From the NCBI GenBank assembly GCA_026214975.1, contig CM047815.1:63991852-64055851 (forward strand): DNA of 64,000 nt. The letters run 5' to 3'. This DNA comes from Gentiana macrophylla. Taxonomy: Eukaryota; Streptophyta; Magnoliopsida; Gentianales; Gentianaceae. The position numbers were made by a program, and so were the translations under genes. The notes below the pieces were generated by a model, which ran no database searches, was not told the origin of the DNA, and was given only the letters and a program-made list of their open reading frames with translations. This document shows, piece by piece, positions 43,060 through 54,192 of this stretch (the stretch's first letter is position 1; each line of letters opens with the position of its first letter).

Positions 43060-43240
43060 TCATCCATCCAAAAGCTTTCTTATGCTTTTTCAACATTCCT
43101 AGTAATTGATCTTCTTGTTGCTCCGTTAAAGTTGATGAAATAATAACTGGTAATAGATTATCAATTTCAAGAAAAGCATACTTCAGATTTAAAGGTAACG
43201 ATTTCAATTCCAGATTCTTCGGCGGATCTTCTATTGATTT

Positions 43241-43860
43241 TTAAGAACCGGGTCCTTCTAGTTCTAACTCCAAATACTTATGCCATGGTGGTTTAAAAGT
43301 AAAACTGCCTTCATTTAGAGTTAAGATTATCTCTTTCATTTCAATGTCTTCCTCATCTTCTTTATAGATAGATAGAGTTAAGCATTCTTCTAATCTGTCT
43401 TCAAAAGTTGGTAACTGATTATCATAGACAGAATGAATATCTTCTATAAAAGAACATGATTCTGGTGATGTATATTGATGGTTCATAGCTTTGAAAATAT
43501 TGAAAGCAACTTCATCTTCATTGACTCTCAAAATTAATTCTCCTTTCTCAACATCGATTAAAGTTCTCCTGTGTAGCTAGAAATGGACGTCCTAAGATAA
43601 GTGGCGCCAAAATCCTTCTTCCATTTCTATAACTACAAAGTCTCTTGGAAAATAGAACTTGTCTACCTTAACCAATATGTCCTCAATTATTCCTTTAGGG
43701 TACTTAGCGATCTATCTGCCATTTGCAGAGTCATTTCAGTCTTAGTAAGCTTTCCTATGCCTAGCTTTCTATAATCCTCATAAGACATGAGATTTATACT
43801 AGCTCCAAGATCACATAAGACCTTTTTAAACAGAAATCCTCCAATTTCACATGGAATGGT
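43241..43860 (-). pseudogene. Athila protease and linker
   Basis: Near 43825 the minus strand reads KVLCDLGASINLMSYED, where DLGAS is the aspartic-protease active site in its Athila form. The frame then breaks several times. It resumes at 43531-43241 with MRVNEDEVAFNIFKAMNHQY, the linker found between protease and reverse transcriptase in this clade. Confidence 0.7.
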
Positions 43861-44057
43861 AAAACTTCCGAGATCTTTTCAGCTTAGGTGGTAACTTATC
43901 TTTGCAAAATTGCGAGAACATTCTTCATTTAGGCATATATTCTCATATTCCTCTAATTTTTCTTATTTGATAGAATATCTTTCAAAAACTTTCCATAGCG
44001 AGGCATATTTATCGAGCTTCGATAATGTGGATATTAACATGAATATGACGAAAAGTA

Positions 44058-46271
44058 TCAAGAAACGAGCATACTTCGATCAGTCTTAATCTTTTTAATT
44101 TGATCTTTAGGAGGAAAAGGTAAAGATTCTAAATCTATAACCTTTGGTTCCGAAGTCATTCTCTCTTTTCCTTTATCCTTAAACTTTTGAGTATTACTTG
44201 ATCGCCATGTTTCAGGTTCTTGAATTTTTTCTTTTAATTTGTTCCCTGAATCAATCTCTACTTCAGACTCCTTCAGTTTTTCCTGTTTTTCATCCTTGTT
44301 TTCTTTATTTTCTATTCTAACATGTTCCTTAAATAGATTCCTTAAATCTTTATCCATGGGATCTTTCAAAATTCTAGGGATTTTTACCCATTTCTCACCT
44401 TCCTTCTCAGGTTCCAAACTTCTATTCCTTTTCAAGAAATTCTCTATGATTTCTTCTTCCTCATCAGTAAAGTCAAGTTCATCTTTAGTCTCTTCATTTT
44501 TATCTAAATCATTTTCTACTTCATTATTCCCGAAGTTTTCTACTCCATTACTACCGTAGAGTTTCCTACTTCTCGTAACTACAACATTTACCTCTCTTGG
44601 GTTTCTTTCAGTATTACTTGGTAATCCTCCAGGAGGTATACTGTTGTTACGTTCACCTTCCCTACTCAAATGATCTTCCATATTCCTTAATGAAGCTTCT
44701 ATCGTTCTCATTCTGGTATCATGTCCATTCATAGATGTTTTCATTGAACTCATATCCTTACTGACTGAACCTATAGAAGTCATCATTGTTTCCATATTCT
44801 TAGCTTGAGTAGATACTACACCCATCATATTTTCCATCAGTTTTTCCCATTTTTCAACCCTTCTTCGCAGTTGAGTTGAACTCTGAGTTCTTGGTATACT
44901 TTGAGTGGTATGTTGAGGATAGGATCTTGGTAATGATTGTAAATTCGATTAGATGTATTTCCTTGATTAACTTGATTATTATTCATATTCTTATACCGAA
45001 ATCGATATACGCGGTTGTCCTGACTTACTAGGGTTTTCGACCATCTAAAAGTTGGGTGATCTCTTCTAATAGCATTAAACGAGTTTGAATATGCATTGTT
45101 CAAATTCTATCTTTCTTTGAAAAAAACTCACCTCCTCTCTTGAATATCCTGTTGGTTCTTCTATCCCTAATGACACATTATCATGATTTGAGTATTCGGT
45201 TGGCATACTATTTTCTCCTAATTTTTATTCTTACCTTGTTGTAATCCATCAAACTTTCTACTCAAATTCTCCAAGTGTGCTAGAACTTCCGTGTTTGACG
45301 TACACTCTCCTGCAAAAAGCTAATTTTCTAGTGCTAGAACCGGTTTCCACACATTCATGTTATTTTTGGAAATCTTTTCTATAGCATCGTAAATTGTTTG
45401 AGCTTCACTCATCATTAACGAACCACCACATGCATGATCTACATCTGCACGTGAATCCTTTCTTAGTTTACGACAGAAAAGTTGAATTTGCATATCTAAA
45501 GAATAACCATGATCGGGACAAGCTCTTAACAATTTTTAAACCTTTCCTGTGCATTCCCAAGTGTTTCTTGGATCCTTGTCTAAAGTTAGCAACCTCGACC
45601 TTTAATTCCAAATTCCATCCTGAGTGAAATATTGTTTGAGAAATTCAGCTTTGAATATCCTCCCAACTAGTTAACGAGTGGTGTGGAAGAGACATAAACC
45701 AATCTCGGCTCGTCCTTTTAGAAAAAAGAAACATAGTCATCCTTGTTAATTCCTCATGTGCACCTTGACTTTTGGTCACATTGCACAGTTCTTCAAATAG
45801 ATAGAGATGATGATGTGGATCTTCATCATCTTCTCCTAGAAATTGGGCTCTTGCGTCAATTAAACCAAAAAGATGAGACTTAATTTGAAATTATTCGCTC
45901 CCTTCATTAGGTAAAAGTATGGGATTATTAGTCTGGTTTCTCCTAACAGTTTGATCACAGATAGGTCTTGGGTTTGGTGGATTGTTACGATTATTCTGGT
46001 TCCGATCTTGATTGTTCCTATTATTCTGATTATTATTAGGGTTAACAGGGTTTTGGCCATGCCCTAAAGCATGATCTAGCCTCTGTTCGTTTGTTTCATC
46101 ACTAGTTTCAGCCATTTCTTTATTTTTATTAGAAGATGATTCCGTTGGAGATTTTCCGAGAGTCCTAAGGTGGGTTTGACCACGTTTACTCTCTATCCAT
46201 AATCGCCTTTCGTAAGCGTTTATATCAGGCTTATAAGGAGTAAGTGAAGCTTTACCGCTTCTGGTCATCAA
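44058..46271 (-). pseudogene. Athila gag region
   Basis: From the ATG at 46271 the frame reads MTRSGKASLTPYKPDINAYE and an Asn/Arg-rich low-complexity stretch (about 46060-45960). The retrotransposon gag domain follows in pieces (45890-45320; for example LLRACPDHGYSLDMQIQLFC, ADVDHACGGSLMMSEAQTI). The long frame 44837-44058 is Glu/Lys-rich with a heptad-like N-terminus and forms the gag-to-protease linker. At least four breaks are present. Gag would form the virus-like particle. Confidence 0.75.
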
Positions 46272-46450
46272 CTAACGAAAATAAAAAAATGCTCGAGTTT
46301 TAAAGAAGAAGAAAATTGGTACTAAAAGAAAGTAGATACCAACGAAAAATAAAAAAAGAAATGTGATAAGAAGAGTGTTGGTTTATCCTCGAGAATTTTT
46401 AAGCTAATACAAGTAGTAACCATAGACACAAAAAAAAATAGCGACTTTGT

Positions 46451-46468
46451 TCCCGGCAACGGCGCCGG
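46451..46468 (-). other. primer-binding site of the Athila element (tRNA-Asp)
   Basis: On the minus strand CCGGCGCCGTTGCCGGGA lies about seven bases inside the 5' LTR. It matches the tRNA-Asp primer site typical of Athila. Confidence 0.85.
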
Positions 46469-46475
46469 AAAAATT

Positions 46476-48145
46476 CGACGTCACCAAAACCAAGCCTTAG
46501 AAGCGGGCGTCAAGAAAGGGACCGACCTTTTCTAGGTTAGACGGATCCTAACCGGCAGTGTACCGGGTCAAATTGTAGTGATAAAGTGGTGAGTCAGGTG
46601 TCGAATCCTCAGGGAATGAAATTGTCATATGTCAAATTGTCATCGGTCCAATGTCCACAATCGCCCCATGCTAAACTTAGTTAGTCAAAACAGTACAGAG
46701 TACAAATCTACCCCGATAAAAGAGGTGATTCCATTTGTCGATGGCCGATGTTATTCAAGAGGCTCCGGTTGTCAAGCGGATCGATTTAATACAAACGGTG
46801 TAGTTTCAATTAAACGTGATTTTAACATTATTAAGATCTCGAGTACAAAGTTAATAAGATTTGTTTTACTAGGACAAATCGCTTCGGTAGAAATAGGATT
46901 CCGTTAATCGACGGCCATTTTTACCCTCCGGTTTTCTATTTTTACTCATATCCTGACTTCTCTGGTCAGTTCATCGTCAGGTTATATGTGGTATTCATCA
47001 TGATTGATTACTTCATTCCGAATATGTTATCGTTACGTAGCGAAATAGAAAAAGATTCATTTTAACTCAATTTTAATCAATTTTATTTTAACATCATTCT
47101 TTTAACGAAAAGATCGAAATAATACGATTACATAACTTTGGCTAGTTATTAGATTTAGCCTAATAACATTATAAAAGATAAAAAGATGAAAATAACAAAC
47201 ATAAACATAAATACTTGAAAAAGTTACCCGATTACAATCGTTGACTCGTAAATCGTCTTTTCCTGGTATTCAACGATTTCAAAGAACACCGAACCTTCGA
47301 GAATTTCCCGAGCATTATCACGATACTACTACTACTACTAATTTATTCCCGGCATAAGGCCTATTTACAAACTAAAGAAAAGAGGGGATAGAGAATATAT
47401 ATAGAATATGGTGTATATATATTGGTACACTCCCTGCAAATGCTGAGGCTCCCATATATATAGGCAAACTCCCTTCCCGGACCGGTCCTGAAAATTGGCC
47501 GGATCGGTCCGGTGTAATGATGACAATCATTACAGTTAGTTATAAGCATGTGAGCCCATGTTACCCTCTAATCATCACAGATGCTGTGTAATTATATATA
47601 TAATTATATATAATTACACAGTTAACTTCTAAAAATCGTAACTTGAATTCTCGATATCAGAATGACATAATCGAACTTCCGTTGAAAAGCTCGTTGAATT
47701 CTCTACAACTTCCATCAAGACCACTTCTTCAGAAAACATATTCTCGATGAGCCATTTCCAATACGTGTCGTTTTCGGGATTTTGTTATTAAAAGACGACT
47801 ACCCACTTGACCATTTAAATTGAGTGATGCTTTATAACTCCCTTCCAACGACTTGAATTGACTTCAAAAAGTGTTTCTACTCGGGATTTCAGTTCATCTT
47901 AGGATTCTGCAATGAAATAAACACAAAATACCCGTGCAAAATAGACACCACACTCCGGTCACTAAAACCGGTACAAAAACTACAACTTTTTTACTATAAA
48001 TACTAACTTTTACTACTAACTATACTAAACTATAAATATTAATATTTTATATCAATTATATCATAATTTCATATATTTTATATAGAATTTGTCGATAAAA
48101 CGTAATAAAATCACGTAAATTTAATCATATAAAAGTCATACATCA
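46476..48145 (-). repeat. 5' LTR of the Athila element (1670 bp)
   Basis: It matches 32149-34223 apart from the missing internal stretch (junction at about 46612-46618) and many small indels. Its plus-left end reads CGACGTCACC rather than TGACGTCACC. Confidence 0.9.
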
Positions 48146-48150
48146 GCAGA

Positions 48151-49415
48151 TCAAGGAAAAGAAGTGGATAAACCCAAGAAAGATTGGACCAAAGATGACA
48201 TGAGAAGAGCAAATCTAGACTTTGTTGCAAAAGATATGTTTTGAAAACCCTAAATAGCAACATGTTCATGAGAATCAAAGATTGCAAAACAGCAAAGGAA
48301 ATGTGGGACAAGCTGGCACTGATAAATGAAGGATCCGAGGCAGTCAAAGAAAACAAACTATACAAGGTAAAACGTAAATTTGAGAACTTCAAAATGAAGG
48401 CTGGTGAATCCATTGATCAAATGGACAACAGATTCTCAAGCATTATCAGCAAACTGCAACAACTTGGACACACATACCCTTAGAAAGAAGTGTGTTTAAA
48501 GATCTTGAGAGGCTTGCCTGAAAGATGGAAGATCATAACCTCAGTAATCAGAGGTACAACAAATCTTGCAAACACTGACACCCTGACTCTGATGTCCCAA
48601 CTAAAAGCTCATGAATTCGAATTGAACGGCGAAGATGGTGCCGGCAGACACAAAGAACCAAAGCAATCGGGTAGCACCACAAACAAAGTAACTTTGTTTG
48701 ATTGCATCAAGAAAGAGAGACACTAGAACTCAAAGAACAAGTAGCTTTATTAGTTAAATGTTTTGACAGGTTTAGCAAAAAGAAGCCATTCAAAGGAAAC
48801 TCATCATCAAACAAGAGGTAAAGCTCAAACAAAGAAATAAAGAAAAGAGATGATGAATACAGATGCTTCAACTGCAACAAGAAAGGACACTTCAAGGCTG
48901 ATTGCCCAGAAGAAAACACTAAAGATGAGGAAAAGAAGAAGTACAAAGCATCTGAGAAGAGGAAAGCTAAGAAAGCACTCAAGGCTGAATCCAGCAGTGA
49001 AAAGAATGAAGAATCATCTGATAATGAGTCGGATAATAGTGATGAAGAAGACAGCTCAGACAATGAAAAAGCATGTCTATGTCTCATGACCAAAGAATTA
49101 GATGAAGATGAAGGTGACAGCTCAGACACTGTGAAAGAAAGTATATGCTTTATGGCCAAAGAATCTGATGAAACTGAGGTAACATCTAGTTCTTACTCTT
49201 CCTCAAATGCATCCACATCTAACACTGCACTATCTTCTATTCTCCCATTAGATCCAGCAGCCCTAGTCCAAAATCTCATGACTAAATTTGATGAAATTGA
49301 GATGAATCATGAAATTATGGAAAAGGAATGTAAGGATCTAAGAAAAGAAAATAAAAGATTGAAGGAACAACTGGACAAATTGAAAGCTGAACTAGCTACT
49401 AAGGAGATAGACTAA
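48151..49415 (+). pseudogene. Copia A gag, main part with CCHC knuckle
   Basis: The sequence continues the gag cut at 32148: DWTKDDMRRANLDFVAKDM, then FMRIKDCKTAKEMWDKL and a UBN2-type gag domain (FENFKMKAGESIDQMDNRF, LKILRGLPERWKIITSVIRG). At about 48855-48915 a zinc knuckle YRCFNCNKKGHFKADCPEE is intact. An acidic Ser/Asp/Glu-rich stretch and a coiled-coil (ECKDLRKENKRLKEQLDKLK) follow to 49415. Stops near 48241, 48481 and 48724 and frame changes break it. The large gag with a coiled coil fits SIRE-like Copia. Confidence 0.8.
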
Positions 49416-50015
49416 CCTAATCAAAAAGCAGCAGATGATAACTCATCCACTGCTAACAGATCAGCTGAGAAAATCCATCCAGCAGCTAAAAACACCACTG
49501 CACCACCAAAAGCACCAGCTTACAAACCTTCAATAAGGTTTAGATCCAGATCTGGTCTTGGCTACAACAGTCAGGATGAGATTAGAAACGATGGTCAACA
49601 CAATTCTGAATCCCGGACCAACATTGAACCAAAATTCAGAAAAGGAAAGACCATAGTTTCAACCACTCATCCTGCACCGGTGAAGTCAAAACCTAGTGCA
49701 GTAAAACAGCAAACTAAACCATCATTCCAGTCAACCAAAAACAAAGACCTATTAAAAGGTAAAGGAAGACTTTACCCTTCAGAGGATGATTGGAATGTTG
49801 CACCTCCAAAATACAAGAAGAAACCATACCATGATGTGCATCATGTGTTTAAGAAAGATCAATCAAGGTATGCTCCTGGACACATGAAGCAGCATAGGTT
49901 TCCTACTGCATATTGGAAGGTAAAGAAGGATGCAAATGCACCAAAAAGTAGAGAAAAGTATCAGAATACCTTCAGTAGAAATATTAGAAGCTATTCTGCC
50001 ATGCCTTATACATAT
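49416..50015 (+). pseudogene. Copia A gag-pol linker, cut by a LINE
   Basis: Lys/Pro-rich text (KGRLYPSEDDWNVAPPKYKK, YAPGHMKQHRFPTAYWKVKK) runs to the LINE insertion site. The same frame resumes after the second copy of the target duplication (EVDDFNYPKRRSFGY at about 51958). No known domain. Confidence 0.65.
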
Positions 50016-51941
50016 TTTTTTTTAAAGCAACTTTATTTTATTAAAACGAAAGAATAAGGCGCTACAAAGTCAATGCCATATCCTGGCCCGCCCCAAGTAC
50101 GTGATAGAGTGCATAGCATGGCCTCCTTAAACCCTATGCGTGGCAAACCCAGTGTAGGAAAATCCAACACATAGGGAAGAGTACTCGCTCTATGCACCCC
50201 CAAAATCCCAACACCAAAAATATTACAATCATGTACATCATAAGTAATTCCGAGGAAAAGATAGCCCGTGTATCCGACCAAGGTATGTGCCAAAGCCTCC
50301 AAACAAGCGCATGAAGTATGAAAACTGCAACACTCCTTCTCCACTTTGTCCTTGCTACTGCAACCCAACGGATGGTGATACCTAGCATAGGAGGAAGATG
50401 ATAACCCCAAAAATAGCTAAAGAAGATAATAAACCAAAAGGAACAAGGACACTGGATTGCACCCCAACGAGGATGATAGGGTGCCTCCATTGTTGAATGC
50501 CAATCCAGTCCTATGCATTGAGCACGTCTTTGCCTTCCGCTTGACTCGCTTGTATGTGTCACCTCCAAATAAAAATGGCCGGTCCAAGCTAGCCGAACTT
50601 GAATCCTCAAAATGCGAACGACCTGAGTTGCACCTCTAACATCATGATAGGGGTGCTTCCAGATAGCGACGTCGGCCATGTCATTGGAAGAAGTGCCTAA
50701 ATCAGGCTTGCACCCTCCATACGTGAATAGTGCTTCCCTAGATGTCTGCAACATGTCAAATAAGAGGAGGGCCATGTAAATCATCCCTAATAAGCTGTTG
50801 AATAGGATAAGGTATTTCGTTAAGATGGTTAAACGTCATATCGCTCTCCTTCCATACCGCAAAGTCGTCCGCCACTCTATTACATTCCCGGAAAACATGA
50901 GAGATATTGTGTGGTATTTCACGAAGATAAGCCAAATCCGACTAATCGAGATGCGAGAGGGCCACCTCCATTAAGATTTCCGGATATCACACAAGAAACA
51001 AAAATGGAGTCGATCCTCAATATCAAAAGGCAAAACGTGTGGGCGCAAACGAATACCAAAAAGCAGCGCCTTCACTTCAGCATCAAGAACATTCCCATGG
51101 CCGAAGCAAGCATGAAACACAACGACAAAGTTGCCATGCGAATCCCGTATAATTCCACCTCCATAGGCAATTCCATTTCTGACACTACCATCTAAATTGA
51201 GCTTCATCCTTCCGACGTGGGGGGGATTCCACCGTAATTGGATCAGTCGACGTTTGGGTCGAGTTTTCACCTTGAAAGGCTTGAAAAAGGGAACATCCCA
51301 ATCAATCCCAATATGTTTCCTATCAACAACCTTGCATGAAAAGCTACTGTCTAATCATCCTCTCAATGAGAATGTTGGTACACGCCGAAGCAGACGGACA
51401 ACGATCTTCATGTGTACACTTATTCCTTTCCGTCCCGGATGCCCCAACACACAATAACCGGTACAAGAAGGCGCATATTATATATGTGGGCCGACGAGTT
51501 CATCCAAAAATTAAACATAGGAACAATCCCAGTAGTATGAGTGAAACGTAGGCCAAATTGAGTCATAAAGTGAATCCAGATAGACTGGGCAAAAGGACAT
51601 TCAATGAAAATATGACGAAGATCTTCCTCATGATGGCATGCAAAACACTTAGAGACCAAAGTAATACCACGCTGTTGAATGTTCGAATCAAGAGGAAGAA
51701 CATTATTGATTAGTCTCCAAAGAGAAGAAAGAAATCATGAGAGGCAACATATTGTTCATTAACTTGAAGAAAGGGACGAACCGAGTCGTGAGACCAAGCA
51801 TATTCCAAGCCGACTTAGTCTTCAAGTGTCCATCTGAATTTAAGGTCCATATCAACTCGCCGTCACTGTCAGTCGCAAAGGTATGCATAAAATCTCATCC
51901 ACAATATGTAAAGGAAGATACTCTTGTAAAAGGGGAACATT
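50016..51941 (-). mobile_element. 5'-truncated LINE, minus strand, 16-bp target duplication
   Basis: The 16-base word CATGCCTTATACATAT occurs at 50000-50015 and 51942-51957, exactly bordering the element, with a T-run (poly-A on the minus strand) right after the left copy. Both are hallmarks of target-primed LINE insertion. The minus strand encodes the LINE ORF2 C-terminus: a zf-RVT region (51659-51420, CFACHHEEDLRHIFIECPFA) and an RNase H region (51270-50971, NLDGSVRNGIAYGGGIIRDS). Frames are broken. The reverse transcriptase is lost by 5' truncation. Confidence 0.92.
50971..51888 (-). pseudogene. LINE ORF2 C-terminal region (zf-RVT and RNase H)
   Basis: Three minus-strand frames in order: 51888-51703 (IWTLNSDGHLKTKSAWNML), 51659-51420 (the CxxCxxxxxxxxHxxxxC zf-RVT block followed by SIWIHFMTQFGL), and 51270-50971 (RNase H start with MKLNLDGSVRNG holding the first Asp, and LDAEVKALLFGIRL holding the Glu). 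The remaining RNase H part to about 50300 is degenerate. This is an inactive copy. Confidence 0.8.
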
Positions 51942-52074
51942 CATGCCTTATACATATGAAGTTGATGATTTTAACTATCCAAAAAGAAGATCATTTGGAT
52001 ATACACTTGGAGTAGAAGGCATGACTGCTAACAGGTATGGACCCAAACAGTGTTGAGTACCTAAACTTAATTAA

Positions 52075-52340
52075 TTTGTCTTGTAGGATGTCTGGTACAT
52101 AGACAGTGGATGTTCGGACACATGACAAGGAACAAAGGATGTCTCATTGACTTCAAAGCTTTTGATGGAACAAAGTCACATTTGGAGGCAAAGAAAACCT
52201 AGAAAGATTAAGGGGAAGGCACAATGCTCAAGAAGAATTTGAGAATCCAAAATGTGGCATATGTTAAGGGACTTAATCTCAATCGATGAGCATCACCAAA
52301 TTACGTGACAAAGGCTACAATGTGCACTTCAACAAGGAAG
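52075..52340 (+). pseudogene. Copia A protease remnant
   Basis: Around 52087-52130 the text reads DVWYIDSGCS followed by MTRNKG after a frame change, the Copia aspartic-protease signature (W-x-x-D-S-G-C-S-x-H-M-T). It then continues HLE, LKKNLRIQNVAYVKGLNLN and ITKLRDKGYNVHF. The histidine after the active site is obscured by indels. Confidence 0.7.
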
Positions 52341-52341
52341 G

Positions 52342-53306
52342 TTGCAAAGTGATTCACAAATGACCAAACCAATACAGAGTTCTTGTAGGAGAAGAAAAGA
52401 TAACATGTATGTGGTGGATTGGAAAAAGCTAAAGCGAGAAACATGTTTGTTTGTCAAAAATAAACAATCAACCAGCTGGATTTGGCATAGAAGATTAAAC
52501 CATCTGAATTTCACACCATCAACACATTATCAAAGAACAAGTTAGTTGAAGGCTTGCCTGAGATTACATTCAAGAAAGAAAGGATCTGTGATGCATGTCA
52601 GAAAGGGAAACAAATCAAAAGTTCCTTTAAGTCAAAGCCCTATCAATCTACAACAAGAATTCTGCATCTGTTACATATGGACCTGTTTGGACCAGTCACA
52701 CCAGTAAGTGTAAGTGGAAAGAAATACACTCTAGTAGTGGTTGATGATTTCTCCAAATTCACATGGACCATATTCATGAACAAAAAGAAAGAGACGCTCA
52801 AGAAGATGCCAGATTTACTAAGAAGAATTCAAAATGAGAAAGAACTAAAGATTATCAAGATCAGATCAGATAGAGGCACAGAGTTTTTAAATGAAGTAAT
52901 CAGAACTTATTGTGAAGAAAATGGAGTATTACATCAACTATCTGCAGCAGGAACTCCACAACAAAATGGTGTAGCAGAAAGAAGAAACAGAACTCTCAAA
53001 GAAGCAGTCAGAACAATGATTGTAGAAGCATGCTTACCAAAGAGATTTTGGGCTGAAGCAGCAAACACATCATGCTATACACAAAATAGATCAATTATCA
53101 ACAAACATCATGGAATGAATCCATATGAGATATTGAATGGAAAAAAAACTAACATTTCACACTTACACATATTTGGATCTAAATGTTTTGTTTTGAACAG
53201 GAATCAGTTGCACACCTTTGATGAAAAAGCTGATGAAGCAATCTTTATGGGATACTCGGACATCGATAAGGCATTGAGTACTCAACAAAAGAACATTGGT
53301 GATTGA
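52342..53306 (+). pseudogene. Copia A integrase
   Basis: The GAG-pre-integrase start (WHRRLNHLNF) lies at about 52485. From 52554 a 250-residue frame holds CDACQKGKQIKSSFKSKPY (zinc-binding end), the first Asp in LLHMDLFGPVTPVSVSGKKY, the second in IIKIRSDRGTEFLNEV, and the Glu in PQQNGVAERRNRTLKEA; all catalytic residues are present. It ends HIFGSKCFVLNRN and a stop at 53304. It is the best-preserved enzyme in the window but cannot be made as part of a polyprotein because of flanking breaks. Confidence 0.88.
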
Positions 53307-54192
53307 AGAATCAATACATGTAGTCTTTGATGAACCAAACACAAATGGTGAAAGTCTTCAAGAACAAGAAGAAGAATCAGCACAAAGGCAAGTGTATATG
53401 AATACAACAGTACCAGCCACCATTCTGAGTCACAATCTTGGAAACCAAGATGAGCCACAAGTCATTACAACAGAAGAAGCACCAGAACTTGAAGCTCATG
53501 CAGAACCTGAAGTTGCAGAAGCACCAAGTGAAGAACAACTTCAACCTGATCTAAATTGGCTAAGAGATCATCCTGAAGATCAAGTCATTGGAAACATTCA
53601 CACAGGAGTTAGAACCAGAAGACAACTGGAGCATACGCTAACATGTTTTCTTTCACAAGTGGAACCCAAGACTATAGATGATGCAATCCAAGATGCAGAT
53701 TGGATCACAGCCATGCAAGAAGAACTAAATGAATTTGAAAGAAATGAAGTCTGGGAACTTGTTGACAGACTAGACACAGCCAACATCATTCGAACAAAAT
53801 GGGTATTCAGAAACAAGATGGATGAACAAGGAACAGTTGTCAGAAACAAAGCAAGGCTAGTTGCAAAAGGCTACTCTCAAGCAGAAGGAATAGATTATGA
53901 TGAAACATTTGCACCAGTGGCAAGACTGGAGGCAATCAGACTCTTTCTAGCTTTTCCTGCACACAAAGACTTCAAGGTCTATCAAATGGATGTCAAGAGT
54001 GCATTTCTGAATGGAATTTTGGAAGAAGAAGTATATGTGGAACAACCTCATAGTTTTCAACTTAAAGGAAAAGAAGACAAAGTATACAAGCTCAAGAAAG
54101 CTCTTTATGGACTCAAACAGTTACCCAGAGCTTGGTATGAAACACTATCACAATTTTTGATCAAGAATGGATTCAACAAGGGAACTATAGAT
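53296..54192 (+). pseudogene. Copia A reverse transcriptase N-terminal part, cut by Copia B
   Basis: After an acidic linker ([20 protein letters not shown]) the frame gives the Copia reverse transcriptase start: [80 protein letters not shown] (first catalytic Asp) and [20 protein letters not shown]. It is cut at 54192, before the YVDD loop, where the Copia B LTR begins. The last in-frame residues up to 54240 are LTR sequence. Confidence 0.9.

Larger units (their letters stand above)
32149..48145 (-). mobile_element. 16-kb Athila-clade Ty3/Gypsy element (minus strand), GCAGA target duplication
   Basis: Both ends are defined: the left LTR starts TGACGTCACC at 32149, the right LTR ends ATACATCA at 48145, and GCAGA flanks the element at 32144-32148 and 48146-48150. 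On the minus strand the order is 5' LTR (46476-48145), tRNA-Asp primer site, gag, protease (CDLGASINLM), reverse transcriptase, RNase H, integrase, a 6.3-kb post-pol region with two accessory ORFs, polypurine tract, 3' LTR (32149-34223). The reverse transcriptase text (WVSPTQVVPKKGG, CFLDGYSGY) and missing chromodomain fit Athila. All frames are broken. Confidence 0.92.

Noticed and set aside
44239..44559. Ser/Phe-rich frame on the + strand
   Set aside because: It is the antisense shadow of the Glu/Lys-rich Athila gag linker.
48707..49159. 150-codon Ser/Leu-rich frame on the minus strand
   Set aside because: It is the antisense shadow of the acidic, Ser-rich end of Copia A gag.
50134..50784. 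216-codon minus-strand frame with many Trp
   Set aside because: It lies in the 3' part of the LINE in a frame that does not match the RNase H text; its likely origin is LINE sequence read out of frame.
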